DNA of 64,000 nt from JASLDZ01 sp965199975 (GTDB lineage Bacteria > Pseudomonadota > Alphaproteobacteria > Caulobacterales > Caulobacteraceae). This document shows positions 49,999 to 58,734 of this stretch, one piece after another; position 1 is the first letter of the stretch; each line of letters opens with the position of its first letter. A program made the position numbers and the translations under genes. The notes below the pieces were generated by a model, which was not told the DNA's origin, ran no database searches, and saw nothing but the letters and a program-made list of their open reading frames with translations. The stretch lies in assembly GCA_965199975.1 (NCBI GenBank), contig OZ241340.1:1612001-1676000 (forward strand). The letters run 5' to 3'.

Positions 49999-50820
49999 AT
50001 GGCCCAGATCGAAACCCAGGACGGCACGCACATCTACTACGAGGACTGGGGGCAGGGGCCCACCGTCGTGTTGATCCACGGCTGGCCGCTCGACGCCGAC
50101 ATGTGGCAGGACACCGCCACCTTCTTGGCTGAGAATGGCTGCCGTGTGGTGAAGTACGACAGGCGCGGCTTCGGCCGTTCGTCCAAGTCCTGGTCGGGAT
50201 ATGACTACGACACCATGGCTGCCGACCTGGCGGCGCTGGTCGACGAGTTGAACCTCACCGACGTGATCCTGGCGGGCTTTTCGATGGGGGGCGGCGAGGT
50301 CGCGCGCTACATCGGCCGCTACGGCACGGGCAAGGTGCGCGGCGCAGCCCTGATTTCGGCGGTGACGCCCTATCTCAGCAAGACCGACGACAACGCCGAC
50401 GGCCTGCCGCCCTCGACCTTCGACCCGATCCTCGACGGCCTGAGAGAGGACCGCCCGCACTTCCTGGCGGGCTTCCTCAAGGACTTCTTCGGCTACCATA
50501 TGCTGGAGAAGAAGACCTCGGAAGAGCAGCTGCAGTGGGCTTTCAACATGGCCATGCTGGCGTCCCAGCGCGCCACGGTGGAGTGCGCCAAGGCGTTCGC
50601 CATGACCGACTTCCGCGCCGACCTGCGGCGCTTCGACAAGCCCACGCTGATCATCCACGGCACGGCCGACAAGACCGTGCCGATCGAGAACTCGGCGCGC
50701 CCGGCCCATCGCATGATCCCCGGCTCGCAGCTGATCGAGTACGAGGGCGAGCCCCACGCCCTGACCACTACGGCCAAGGATCGCTTCAACGGCGATCTCC
50801 TCAAGTTCGTACGCGGCTGA
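49999..50820 (+). CDS. alpha/beta hydrolase, cofactor-free haloperoxidase type
   Basis: 273 residues. Catalytic triad Ser95 (GFSMGGGE), Asp224 (HGTADKTVP) and His253 (EPHAL); oxyanion hole at HGWPLDADMW. These blocks match non-heme chloroperoxidases, which are esterases able to make peracids. AAGGA lies 7 bases before ATG. It converges with the amidase gene, only 4 bases separating the stops. Natural substrate unknown. Confidence 0.9.
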   Translation: MAQIETQDGTHIYYEDWGQGPTVVLIHGWPLDADMWQDTATFLAENGCRVVKYDRRGFGRSSKSWSGYDYDTMAADLAALVDELNLTDVILAGFSMGGGEVARYIGRYGTGKVRGAALISAVTPYLSKTDDNADGLPPSTFDPILDGLREDRPHFLAGFLKDFFGYHMLEKKTSEEQLQWAFNMAMLASQRATVECAKAFAMTDFRADLRRFDKPTLIIHGTADKTVPIENSARPAHRMIPGSQLIEYEGEPHALTTTAKDRFNGDLLKFVRG

Positions 50821-50824
50821 GCCT

Positions 50825-52417
50825 TCACCGCACCGGGGCGAGCAGGGAGGTGATCGCTGGGCTAGCCTCGATGGAGGGGAGGAAGGCTGGCGATCGGCGC
50901 GCATGCGTGGCCGCTTCGTAGGCGGCCCCCAGCCGCAGGAGCTGTGCTTCGCGCCAGGGTCCGGCGATGAAGGAAAGCCCGACGGGCAGCCCTTTCACCT
51001 GCCCCATCGGTACGGTGAGGTGCGGGTATCCCGCCACAGCGGCCAACGAGGTGGGCCCCTCGCTTACGTCATGGTCGCCCAGCACCACGTCGGTGCGCCA
51101 AGCGGGCGTCGTGGTGGGCGCGATCAGGGCGTCGAGCCGATGGTCGGCCAGCAGGTGCGCGATACTCTCGCGGGCGAAGCGCTGGTTGGCCTCATGCGCC
51201 TTGACGTAGGCGGGGTCGGAGAGGTCGCCCGTGGCTTCGGCGGCGTCGAAGATCTCCTGCCCGAAGAAAGCGGTCTCGCGGGGCGTGGCGCGGTCGAAGG
51301 CGATCACCTGCGCCAAGCTGCGCGTGCGCACCTTGGCGGGGTCGGTGGTGGCGAGATAGGCGTTCAGGCCCGCCTTCAGTTCGGTCTCGAGCACGCGCAG
51401 TTCATTGTCGCCGAAGTTTTCCGGCGGCTTGAAGCCGTCGATGTCGACGATCTCTCCGCCGGCGGCGCGCAACGTATCGAGTGTGCGGGCGAAGAGGGCG
51501 TTCTCCTGCGGCCCCATGTCGGCGGCGTAGCGCAGCACCCCCAGCCGCGCCCCCTTCAGCGAGGCGCCCCTCAGCGCTGCGAGGTAGTCGGCCCTGTGCG
51601 CGTCCGCCTCGGCCGTGGCGGGATCCGCCGGGTCGGAGCCGGCCATGACCGTCAGAAGCGCGGCTGCATCGGCGACGCTGCGACCCATCGGGCCGGCCGT
51701 GTCCTGGCTGGCGCTGATGGGCACGATGCGCGTGCGGCTCACCAGCCCCACCGTGGGTTTCAGCCCGACGAGCCCGTTCATCGAGGAAGGGCAGGTGACC
51801 GAGCCGTCGGTCTCGGTGCCGATGCCTACGGCGGCGAGGTCGGCGGCCACCGCCGCGCCCGTGCCCGAGGAGGAGCCGCAGGCCGAGCGGTCCAGCGCGT
51901 ACGGATTGCGCACCAGCCCGCCCACCGCCGACCAGCCGGAGATGGAGCGCGAGGAGCGGATGTTGGCCCACTCCGAGAGGTTGGTCTTGCCCAGGATCAC
52001 CGCCCCCGCCGCGCGCAGCCGCGCCACCACCGGCGCGTCACGCCCGGCGAGGTTGCCCGCCAGCGCCAGCGACCCCGCGGTGGTCGCCATGCGGTCGGCC
52101 GTCTCGACATTGTCCTTGATGAGCACGGGAACACCGTGCAGCGGCCCGCGCACGCGGCCGGCGCGGCGCTCGGCGTCGAGGGCGCGGGCCTGCGCCAGGG
52201 CGTCCGCGTTGAGCGCGATCACGCTGCGCAGCGTCGGCCCCGCCCGATCGAGGCGGGCGATGCGTTCGAGATAGCCGCGCGTCAGCTGTTCGGAGGTGGT
52301 GCGGCCCGCCGCCATGTCCGCCGCGAGGTCGGCGACCGAGCGCTCCGCCGCCGGCTGGGCCGAAGCGGGCGCCACAGCGAGAAGGCAGGCGAGGCAGGCG
52401 AGAGCAGCGCGACGCAT
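50825..52417 (-). CDS. exported amidase (amidase signature family)
   Basis: 530 residues. A signal peptide (MRRAALACLACLLAVAPASA|QPA) indicates periplasmic location, unlike GatA. The amidase signature contains Lys101 (VLIKDN), the cis-Ser within GSSSG (181-185) and nucleophile Ser206 (GTETDGSVTCPSS). C-terminal GLPVGLSFIAGPWREAQLL is typical. Related exported amidases with unknown amide substrates are common in Caulobacterales. Confidence 0.92.
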   Translation of the reverse strand: MRRAALACLACLLAVAPASAQPAAERSVADLAADMAAGRTTSEQLTRGYLERIARLDRAGPTLRSVIALNADALAQARALDAERRAGRVRGPLHGVPVLIKDNVETADRMATTAGSLALAGNLAGRDAPVVARLRAAGAVILGKTNLSEWANIRSSRSISGWSAVGGLVRNPYALDRSACGSSSGTGAAVAADLAAVGIGTETDGSVTCPSSMNGLVGLKPTVGLVSRTRIVPISASQDTAGPMGRSVADAAALLTVMAGSDPADPATAEADAHRADYLAALRGASLKGARLGVLRYAADMGPQENALFARTLDTLRAAGGEIVDIDGFKPPENFGDNELRVLETELKAGLNAYLATTDPAKVRTRSLAQVIAFDRATPRETAFFGQEIFDAAEATGDLSDPAYVKAHEANQRFARESIAHLLADHRLDALIAPTTTPAWRTDVVLGDHDVSEGPTSLAAVAGYPHLTVPMGQVKGLPVGLSFIAGPWREAQLLRLGAAYEAATHARRSPAFLPSIEASPAITSLLAPVR

Positions 52418-52483
52418 GGAACCTCCGGGCAGGGGGCGCCATCTGCGCCCACGCCGCCCCGCCCCGTCAAGCCGGCGCTCGCA

Positions 52484-52921
52484 TCAGGGGGCGGTGGAGC
52501 GCACCGCAAGCTCGGCGGCGACCGGACCCGCATGCGCAAAGGTCAACATCACCGGCACGCGCTCTCCGCTGCGCAACGGATGCTTCAGGCCGACCAGCAT
52601 GAGGTGGCGCCCGTCCGGCGCCAGCTTCGCTCGGCCGTGCGCCGGCACATCCAGCCCGGCCAGCGGCGCCATGTGCGACATGGGCCCCATCGGGCCGTTC
52701 ACGCGCATGCTCTCGTGCAACTCCACCTTGGCGGCCTCGGGGCTGGAGGCTGCCAGCAGCCGGTCGGGCGCACCCCCGTCGTTGACCAGCACGCCGTAGC
52801 CTACGGCGGTCGTCAGCCCGGCCGGCACGGGACGGCTCCAGCCCTTGTCGAGACGCACGCCGGCGTGCGTCGCGCCTGCAAGCAGAGAGGCCGCGGCGAG
52901 GGCGAGAAGCTCAGTAAGCAT
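52484..52921 (-). CDS. periplasmic copper chaperone PCuAC
   Basis: 145 residues: signal peptide (MLTELLALAAASLLAGATHA|GVR) and the cupredoxin-like PCuAC fold. The copper site fits the family pattern, with Met84, then 21 residues, then His106-x-Met108, and an upstream His69 and Met72. PCuAC delivers Cu(I) for cytochrome oxidase assembly or stores copper. The ATG overlaps the last codons of a broken TonB-dependent receptor, so the two were once a coupled copper-uptake pair. Confidence 0.9.
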   Translation of the reverse strand: MLTELLALAAASLLAGATHAGVRLDKGWSRPVPAGLTTAVGYGVLVNDGGAPDRLLAASSPEAAKVELHESMRVNGPMGPMSHMAPLAGLDVPAHGRAKLAPDGRHLMLVGLKHPLRSGERVPVMLTFAHAGPVAAELAVRSTAP

Positions 52922-53285
52922 AAGCGATGTCCGCGCTGACGGTGCGTTGGAGGAAAGGGATGAGACTCGAAGTAGGAGCGGTCGCCCAGATTGTCGACGC
53001 CGACCTCGCCGGTGCGGTGGGGGGTGAAGCGCCAGCGCACGTGCGCATCGGCCACGAAGGAGGCGCCGAAGCCCTGGCAGGTGTTGGCGAACTCGGTGTC
53101 GTCGATCGCCCATGGCTGCAGTCGCGGTAGCGCCCGGCCAGCGTCAGCGATAGCCGCGGTGTAGGCGTCCAGCGGGCGACCACCGCGCCGCGCAACGGCG
53201 GTGGCTGGGGCAGGCGTTTGCCTAGGAAAGCCGGCTGAGCGGTGTCGGAAGTGATGCGCCCGTCGGCAACCCAGCCGGCCATGCC
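52911..53285 (-). pseudogene. TonB-dependent receptor remnant, truncated and frameshifted
   Basis: The minus strand encodes the last about 125 residues of a TonB-dependent outer-membrane receptor, but in two frames. LSLTLAGRYRD continues only after a -1 shift near 53122 as LQPWAIDDTEFANTCQGF ... VRWRFTPHRTGEVGVDNLGD, and after a second compensating shift near 52952 as QRTVSADIAYAY ending in Tyr at the true stop. No N-terminal plug, TonB box or start is present. Its position, overlapping the PCuAC start, suggests a copper receptor. Either a decayed gene or assembly errors at two sites. Confidence 0.75.
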
Positions 53286-53416
53286 TGTCCGCCCTCCGCC
53301 CGCGTTCCCCCCCCGGACCGGCGCTTACGGGCCCTCGCCGGCGTGGCAAGCCGCCGCGCACCCCGTGCGCGCGAACGCCGCTATGAGCGCGCCGTCGACT
53401 TCGAGAGGGCGTGGAC

Positions 53417-54253
53417 ATGACTTGGCTGCAGGCGATCGCGCTGGCGGTGCTGCAGGGGATCACCGAGCTGTTCCCCGTTTCCTCGCTGGGCCACGCGGTG
53501 GTTGCGCCGGCGCTCCTGGGCTGGCGCAACGTCGACCAGGCGAGCGAGACCTTCCTGCCGTTCCTGGTGGTCATGCATCTGGGGACGGCGGTGGCGCTGT
53601 TCCTGTTCTTCGGGCGCGACTGGCTGGCCTTTGGTCAGGCGGTCCTGCTCAACCGGGGGCCGCGCCCGGCGCTGGAGCGGCGGCTATTCTGGCGCGTGGT
53701 GGTGGCCACCATCCCGGCGGTGATCGTGGGCGCCTTGCTGCACAAGCTCCTCAAGAGCGCCTTCGCCACGCCGGTGATCGCCGCGGCGTTCCTGATCGTC
53801 AACGGCGTGGTGCTGTTCGCCACCGAGCGGCTGAAGCGCCCGCCGCGCAAGTCGCTCGACCAGTTGAGCTGGGCCGACGCGCTGATCGTGGGCGCCTGGC
53901 AGTGCCTGGCGCTGATCCCGGGCCTCTCGCGCTCAGGCGTCACCATCGTCGGCGGCCTCCTGCAGGGGATCGACCACGAGGAATCCGCGCGTTTCTCCTT
54001 CCTGATGGCGGTGCCGGTGATCCTGGGGGCGACGGTGTTCGAGGCGCCCAAGCTTCTGCACGCGCACGTGGGCCACGGCGTGCTGGCCATGGCGGTGGTG
54101 GCCGGCGCGGTCTCGGGCCTCGTGGCCTACGCAAGCCTGTGGACGCTGATGCGCTGGTTTAAACGTCACGAGTTCAAGGCGCTCGACCCCTTCGCGATCT
54201 ACTGCTGGCTGTTCGGCGCGGTCAGCCTGGGCGTGCTGCTGCTGCGCCGGTGA
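53417..54253 (+). CDS. uppP: undecaprenyl-diphosphate phosphatase UppP/BacA
   Basis: 278 residues, polytopic. Signature blocks ALAVLQGITELFPVSSLGH (Glu and Ser of the active site) and LALIPGLSRSGVTIVGG (catalytic Arg/Ser). Recycles the lipid carrier for peptidoglycan and confers bacitracin tolerance. The family usually has FLPVSS; here it is LFPVSS, a common variant. ATG at 53417 was preferred to the GTG at 53411 because GAGAGG then has normal spacing. Confidence 0.95.
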   Translation: MTWLQAIALAVLQGITELFPVSSLGHAVVAPALLGWRNVDQASETFLPFLVVMHLGTAVALFLFFGRDWLAFGQAVLLNRGPRPALERRLFWRVVVATIPAVIVGALLHKLLKSAFATPVIAAAFLIVNGVVLFATERLKRPPRKSLDQLSWADALIVGAWQCLALIPGLSRSGVTIVGGLLQGIDHEESARFSFLMAVPVILGATVFEAPKLLHAHVGHGVLAMAVVAGAVSGLVAYASLWTLMRWFKRHEFKALDPFAIYCWLFGAVSLGVLLLRR

Positions 54254-54313
54254 GGCCTTCGCGGCGGGCGGGGGCCAGCCTACATTGGCGCACCGTCTCC
54301 TCGGAGTCCGCCC

Positions 54314-54922
54314 ATGACCGCCCGCTGCGCCTGCGTGTTCGCCGCCGTCTCGCTGTTCGCCGCCGCCCCGGCGTTCGCGGGCGGGCAAGTGGTCTCGGCC
54401 GCGCCAGCCATCGCCGCGGCCCCCGCCACCCTGCAGGTCAGCGTGGGCGGCGTGGGCGCGGACGGCCTGCTCGACGGGCAGTATTCCGGCTACGGCCGCA
54501 ACATCTCTCCCCCGCTAAGCTGGAGCGGCGCGCCGCCTCGCACGCGCGCCTTCGCGCTCGTGGTCGAGGATCCCGATGCGCCGGGCCCAACGCCCGTGGT
54601 CCACTGGATCGCCTGGAACATCCCCGCCGAGCAGCACGAATTCGGCCGCGCCGTGCGCAACCTGCCGGAGCTGGATCGCCCCGCGGGAATGCGCCAGGGC
54701 CGCAACAGCCACGGCGGGATCGGCTACACCGGCCCGCACCCGCCGATCGGAGATCCGGCGCACCACTACCACGTGCAGGTCTTCGCTCTCGACCGGCGCC
54801 TCGGCCTGGGCGGCGGGGCCGACCGCCATGCCCTGGCGCGCGCGCTGCAGGGCCGCGTGATCGCCCGCGGCGAGACGATGGTGCGCTACGCCGAGGCGCC
54901 GCCGCGCCCGCCCGCGGGTTGA
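54314..54922 (+). CDS. exported YbhB/YbcL-family (PEBP-like) protein
   Basis: 202 residues. Signal peptide (MTARCACVFAAVSLFAAAPAFA|GG) then a phosphatidylethanolamine-binding-protein fold: DGQYSGYGRNISPPLSW, VVEDPDAPGPTPVVHWIAWN (the ligand-pocket Asp and His) and GGIGYTGPHPP with HHYHVQVFALD. Bacterial members have unknown function; export suggests periplasmic ligand binding. The stop overlaps a TTG possible start of rsmE. Confidence 0.9.
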   Translation: MTARCACVFAAVSLFAAAPAFAGGQVVSAAPAIAAAPATLQVSVGGVGADGLLDGQYSGYGRNISPPLSWSGAPPRTRAFALVVEDPDAPGPTPVVHWIAWNIPAEQHEFGRAVRNLPELDRPAGMRQGRNSHGGIGYTGPHPPIGDPAHHYHVQVFALDRRLGLGGGADRHALARALQGRVIARGETMVRYAEAPPRPPAG

Positions 54923-54933
54923 CGCGCCCGCTC

Positions 54934-55704
54934 GTGATCCGCCTGCACGTGACCGACGCCCTCGCCGAGGGCGCGCGAATCGTCCCCACACCTGGGCAGG
55001 CGCACTACCTCCGGGCGGTGATGCGGCTGGGAGCGGGCGATGCGTTGCTCCTGTTCAACGGGCGCGACGGGGAGTGGTGCGCCGTCGTCGGCGAAGTCGG
55101 AAAGCGCGGCTGCGTGCTCGTGGCGCAGATGCAGGCGCGCCCGCAGGCGGCTACGCCCGATCTCGACCTCGTCGTCGCTTTGGTGAAGCGGACGCGCCTC
55201 GAGACCATCGTCGAGAAGGCCGCCGAGTTGGGCGCGCGCCGCGTGCGCCTCGTCACCACCCGGCGCACCAACATCGAGCACACCAACCTCGTGCGCCTGC
55301 AGGCCATCGCCGCCGAAGCCAGCGAGCAGACCGGCCGTCTCGACGTCCCCGACGTGCTGGCTCCCACGTCCCTCGGCCAGGTGCTCGACGGCTGGGAGGC
55401 GGGCCGGGCGCTGATGTTCTGCGACGAGGCGGGCGACGATCCCGCCGCCGAATGGGGCGGCCCGCGAGGGCGCGCCGGCCCCGCGCTCGAAAGCCTGCGC
55501 GCCGCGCCGGCGAGCGACGCCTGGGGCGTGCTGGTGGGCCCCGAAGGCGGCTTCGCGCCGGAGGAGCGCGCGCGCCTGCGCGCCGCCCCGTTCGCGACCG
55601 CCGTCACGCTCGGGCCACGCATCCTGCGCGCCGACACCGCGGCGATGGCTGCGCTCACACTCTGGCAGGCGGCTCTGGGCGATTGGCGCTCACCGACCGG
55701 CTGA
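54934..55704 (+). CDS. rsmE: 16S rRNA (uracil1498-N3)-methyltransferase
   Basis: 256 residues from GTG at 54934; a TTG at 54919 overlapping the previous stop would add five residues. N-terminal PUA-like domain (HYLRAVMRLGAGDALLLFNG) and SPOUT methyltransferase with trefoil-knot signatures GVLVGPEGGFAPEE and LGPRILRADTAAMAAL. Also VEKAAELGARRVRLV and EQTGRLDVP. Methylates U1498 of 16S rRNA. Confidence 0.93.
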   Translation: MIRLHVTDALAEGARIVPTPGQAHYLRAVMRLGAGDALLLFNGRDGEWCAVVGEVGKRGCVLVAQMQARPQAATPDLDLVVALVKRTRLETIVEKAAELGARRVRLVTTRRTNIEHTNLVRLQAIAAEASEQTGRLDVPDVLAPTSLGQVLDGWEAGRALMFCDEAGDDPAAEWGGPRGRAGPALESLRAAPASDAWGVLVGPEGGFAPEERARLRAAPFATAVTLGPRILRADTAAMAALTLWQAALGDWRSPTG

Positions 55705-55802
55705 GCGGGCTTGAGCGCTTCGCGGTCGCCCCCTATGTGCCGCCGACGCCGTTTGCGGCGGTAACGGGGCGGCCCATCGCGCCTCTCGGAGTGCGTGATC
55801 CC

Positions 55803-57191
55803 ATGGCCGACAGCCTCGGCGCTCCGCCCGCGGCGCCACTGACGCGCGCCGATCTCGTCGCGTCCCTGCAGGGGGGCGAGAAGCTCAAAACCGCCTGGCG
55901 CATCGGCGCGGAGCACGAGAAGTTTCTGGTGCGCCATGGCGATCTGGCGCGCCCCGCCTATCACGGCGAGGGCGGCGTCCACGCCCTGTTGGAAGGCTTT
56001 GAGCGCTTCGGCTGGCGCGGCGTCTACGAGACGGGTGGAGAGGGTCCGGTGCTGATCGGCCTGGAGCGCCCCGGCGACGAAGGGGTCGAGAACATCAGCC
56101 TCGAGCCCGGCGGCCAGTTCGAGCTCTCCGGCGCTCCGCTCCCCGACATACACGCCTCGGCCGCCGAGTTGCAGCGCCATCTCGACGAGTGTCACGCCGT
56201 GGGCGGCGAACTCGACCTCAGCTACATCGGCCTGGGCTTCGACCCGCTGCACACGCGCGCCGAAGTCCCGGTCATGCCTAAGGGCCGCTACGACATCATG
56301 CGCGCCTACATGCCCAAGGTCGGCGGCCTGGGCCTCGACATGATGCTGCGCACCTGCACCGTGCAGGCCAACCTCGACTTCTCGAGCGAGGCCGACATGG
56401 TGCGCAAGTTCCGGGTCAGCCTGGCGCTACAGCCGCTGGCTACAGCGCTCTTCGCCAACTCCCCCTTCGTGGAGGGCAGCCCCTCCGGCTGGCTCTCGTC
56501 GCGCGCGCGGGTGTGGACCGATACCGACGCCGATCGCACCGGCCTCCTGGCCTTCGTGTTCGAGGAGGGCTTCGGCTACGAGCGCTATGTCGACTACGCG
56601 CTCGACGTGCCCATGTATTTCGTCAAGCGCGAAGGCCGCTACGTCGACCTCTCGGGCCGCTCCTTTCGCCGCTTCATGGACGAGGGGCTGCCCGAGCTGC
56701 CCGGCGACAGCCCCTCGGCCAAGGACTGGGCCGACCACCTCACTACTGTTTTCCCCGAGGTGCGGCTCAAGTCCTACCTAGAGATGCGCGGCGCCGACTG
56801 CGGCTCGCAGCTCATGCTCAACGCGCTTCCGGCGCTGTGGGCGGGCCTTCTCTACGACGACGCCGCGCTGGCCGCCGCCTGGGATGTCGCCAAAGGCTGG
56901 AGCCGCGAGGATCGCGAGGCGCTGCGGCTGGAGTCGGCGCGGGTGGGCTTGAAGGCGCAGGTCGCCGGGCGCGCGCTGAGTGAGGTGGGGCGCGAGGTGC
57001 TGGCCATCGCGCGCGAGGGCTTGGCCGCGCGGGCGAAGCCGGGCGCAGGCTTGGACGACGAGACCGCCTTCCTCGACCCCTTGGATGAGATCGCCGCGAG
57101 CGGCTTCACCCAGGCCGACCGGTGGCTCGCTCGCTTCGAGGGCGACTGGGCCGGCGACATCCACTCGCTCTACACCGCCGCCAGCCTGTGA
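55803..57191 (+). CDS. gshA: glutamate--cysteine ligase (plant/alphaproteobacterial type)
   Basis: 462 residues. Blocks: WRIGAEHEKFLV, SLEPGGQFELSGAPL, YIGLGFDPLHTRAEVPVMPK (family FxGxGxxP), and KSYLEMRGADCGSQLMLNALPA. This class is closer to plant GSH1 than to E. coli GshA. Forms gamma-glutamylcysteine for glutathione, and possibly for EgtB. ATG at 55803, about 100 bases after rsmE. Confidence 0.95.
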   Translation: MADSLGAPPAAPLTRADLVASLQGGEKLKTAWRIGAEHEKFLVRHGDLARPAYHGEGGVHALLEGFERFGWRGVYETGGEGPVLIGLERPGDEGVENISLEPGGQFELSGAPLPDIHASAAELQRHLDECHAVGGELDLSYIGLGFDPLHTRAEVPVMPKGRYDIMRAYMPKVGGLGLDMMLRTCTVQANLDFSSEADMVRKFRVSLALQPLATALFANSPFVEGSPSGWLSSRARVWTDTDADRTGLLAFVFEEGFGYERYVDYALDVPMYFVKREGRYVDLSGRSFRRFMDEGLPELPGDSPSAKDWADHLTTVFPEVRLKSYLEMRGADCGSQLMLNALPALWAGLLYDDAALAAAWDVAKGWSREDREALRLESARVGLKAQVAGRALSEVGREVLAIAREGLAARAKPGAGLDDETAFLDPLDEIAASGFTQADRWLARFEGDWAGDIHSLYTAASL

Positions 57192-57232
57192 GGACGCCCT
57201 GTTGAGCGGGACGACGGCTTTCCGACCACATA

Positions 57233-57285
57233 CTCTGCAACACAGAGAAATCTGCTTGTATACGAAAGCGCTCTGTTTTACAGAG
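57233..57285. promoter_or_regulatory. two CTCTG-N5-CAGAG operator-like palindromes
   Basis: CTCTG-CAACA-CAGAG at 57233-57247 and CTCTG-TTTTA-CAGAG at 57271-57285: identical 5-base arms and 5-base spacers, centres 38 bases apart, in an AT-rich island 36 bases before the DUF2141 gene. The spacing and symmetry suggest binding by a dimeric winged-helix regulator; the regulator at 58356 is the obvious candidate. A TTGTAT near 57257 could be a -35 between the sites. Confidence 0.55.
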
Positions 57286-57320
57286 TCCTCCATCGCCGCT
57301 GGGGCGAAGGGAGTCGGGGT

Positions 57321-57749
57321 ATGAAGATGTCGGCGATAGCGCTGGTAGCGCTGGTGGCTGCGGCCGGGGCGGCGCGCGCCGCGACCGTGCAGGTGACGCT
57401 CACCGGCGTGCGGCCGAGTGGGGGGCACATCCTCGCCGCGCTGCAGACACGCGGGCAGTTCATGAAGCGCGAGGCCGCCGCCGGCGTGGTCCTTCCTGGC
57501 GCATCGAAAGGCGACGTCCGCTTCTCGCTCAAGGGCGTCACGCCGGGTGATTACGCGCTCTCGGTCCTGCAGGACGCCGATGACGACAAGGACATGACCT
57601 TCTCGCCTGACGGGCAGCCGAGGGAGGGCTGGACGATGGTGAACGCCGCCGCGGTGCACGCCAAACCGACGTTTGACCAGGTGCGGGTGCATGTGCCGGC
57701 CGGTGGCGCCTCGCTCACCCTGCCGATGGTCTACCCCGCCGCCCGTTGA
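57321..57749 (+). CDS. DUF2141 domain exported protein
   Basis: 142 residues: signal peptide (MKMSAIALVALVAAAGAARA|ATV) and a DUF2141-like beta-sandwich: VTLTGVRPSGGHILAALQT, FSLKGVTPGDYALSVLQDAD, DDKDMTFSPDGQPREGW. Members are small secreted proteins of unknown role, often with calcium-like Asp loops such as DADDDKD here. AAGGGAG lies 7 bases before ATG. First gene after the twin operators, so probably repressed by the regulator of the same unit. Confidence 0.85.
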   Translation: MKMSAIALVALVAAAGAARAATVQVTLTGVRPSGGHILAALQTRGQFMKREAAAGVVLPGASKGDVRFSLKGVTPGDYALSVLQDADDDKDMTFSPDGQPREGWTMVNAAAVHAKPTFDQVRVHVPAGGASLTLPMVYPAAR

Positions 57750-57809
57750 CGCAATTCCCCGTCGGCGTGGGTCGTCGGCGGGCCCTGCTCGCGCCAGGAG
57801 GCGCTCGCC

Positions 57810-58352
57810 ATGACCCTGTCCCGTGACGACGCCGCTCGCGCCCTGGGCGATGTGGAGGCCGCCCAGGCGCGCGCCTCGATCCTGGCCCAGTACGCCCGCC
57901 AGGGCGACACCCTTATCGCTTGGGGCGCGGTGTGGGGGGTCTGCAACCTCGTCAGTCAGTTCACGCCGCGCGCCGCCGGTCCGGCGTGGCTCGTCGGCAC
58001 GGCTATTGGGATCGGCGTCACCGCGTGGGTCAACCGTGGCGGGACGGAAAGATCGAGGGGGCGTCGCTTCGCCCTGACGTTCCTGGTCGTGGCGCTTTTC
58101 CTGTCGGGCGTCTTCGCCGTGTCGCCGCCGCGCTCGGCCGAGGCGGGCGATGCGGTGATCTCGCTTTGCGTGGCGGGCGCCTACGCCCTGATGGGTGTGT
58201 GGACTGGCCCGCGCTGGGCGGTGCTGGGCGTCGGGTTGTCCGCGCTGATCCTGCTCGGCTGGTTTGTCGCGCCCGCCTGGTTCTTCCTGTGGATGGCGCT
58301 GGCCGGCGGCGGCGCCCTGATCGTCGGCGGCCTGTGGCTGAGGAGCGCTTGA
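57810..58352 (+). CDS. hypothetical membrane protein
   Basis: 180 residues, no named family. A cytosolic N-terminus (about 1-34, DDAARALGDVEAAQARAS) is followed by about five hydrophobic helices in the rest (LIAWGAVWGVCNLVSQF, AWLVGTAIGIGVTAWVN, FALTFLVVALFLSGVFAV, AVISLCVAGAYALMGVW, VLGVGLSALILLGWFVA, FFLWMALAGGGALIVGGLW). AGGAGG lies 8 bases before ATG. The regulator gene begins 3 bases after the stop. This arrangement of a multi-helix protein and a winged-helix regulator is common in bacteria, the membrane protein often modulating or being controlled by the regulator. Confidence 0.75.
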   Translation: MTLSRDDAARALGDVEAAQARASILAQYARQGDTLIAWGAVWGVCNLVSQFTPRAAGPAWLVGTAIGIGVTAWVNRGGTERSRGRRFALTFLVVALFLSGVFAVSPPRSAEAGDAVISLCVAGAYALMGVWTGPRWAVLGVGLSALILLGWFVAPAWFFLWMALAGGGALIVGGLWLRSA

Positions 58353-58355
58353 GCG

Positions 58356-58649
58356 ATGGCGCGCGCGGACGAGATCATCCACCAGTCGGTGCGGCTGAAG
58401 ATCATGTCGGCCCTGGCGGCGCCCGGCGCGAACGGGCCACTGGAGTTCACCCGCCTCAAGGCGGTGTCGGGCGCCACCGACGGCAACCTCGGCGCCCATC
58501 TCGCCACCCTGGAAGGCGCGGGCTATGTGCGCTTGCTCAAGGACTTCGCCGGCAAGCGGCCGCGCACGCGCGCCGAGTTGACGCCACAGGGACGTTCGGC
58601 CCTGCGCGAGCACGTGGCTTACTTGCGTGACGTGCTCGACGGCCTGTGA
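58356..58649 (+). CDS. winged-helix transcriptional regulator
   Basis: 97 residues, a MarR/ArsR-like winged helix (resembling the HTH_34 type): IIHQSVRLKIMSALA, LEFTRLKAVSGATDGNLGAH as the recognition helix, LATLEGAGYVRLLKDFAG leading into the wing (KRPRTRAELT) and PQGRSALREHVAYLRDVLDGL as dimer helix. No effector domain, so sensing may be indirect or via the membrane partner. AGGAG lies 10 bases before ATG. Last gene of the unit behind the twin palindromes, consistent with autoregulation. Confidence 0.88.
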   Translation: MARADEIIHQSVRLKIMSALAAPGANGPLEFTRLKAVSGATDGNLGAHLATLEGAGYVRLLKDFAGKRPRTRAELTPQGRSALREHVAYLRDVLDGL

Positions 58650-58734
58650 CGCTGGCGCCGGTTCCGCAGGGGACGCGATCGGTCTAGAGCCGCGGCAGAG
58701 GCTCCGGGCAGGGGCGGCGGGGCGGTCGGCGCAG

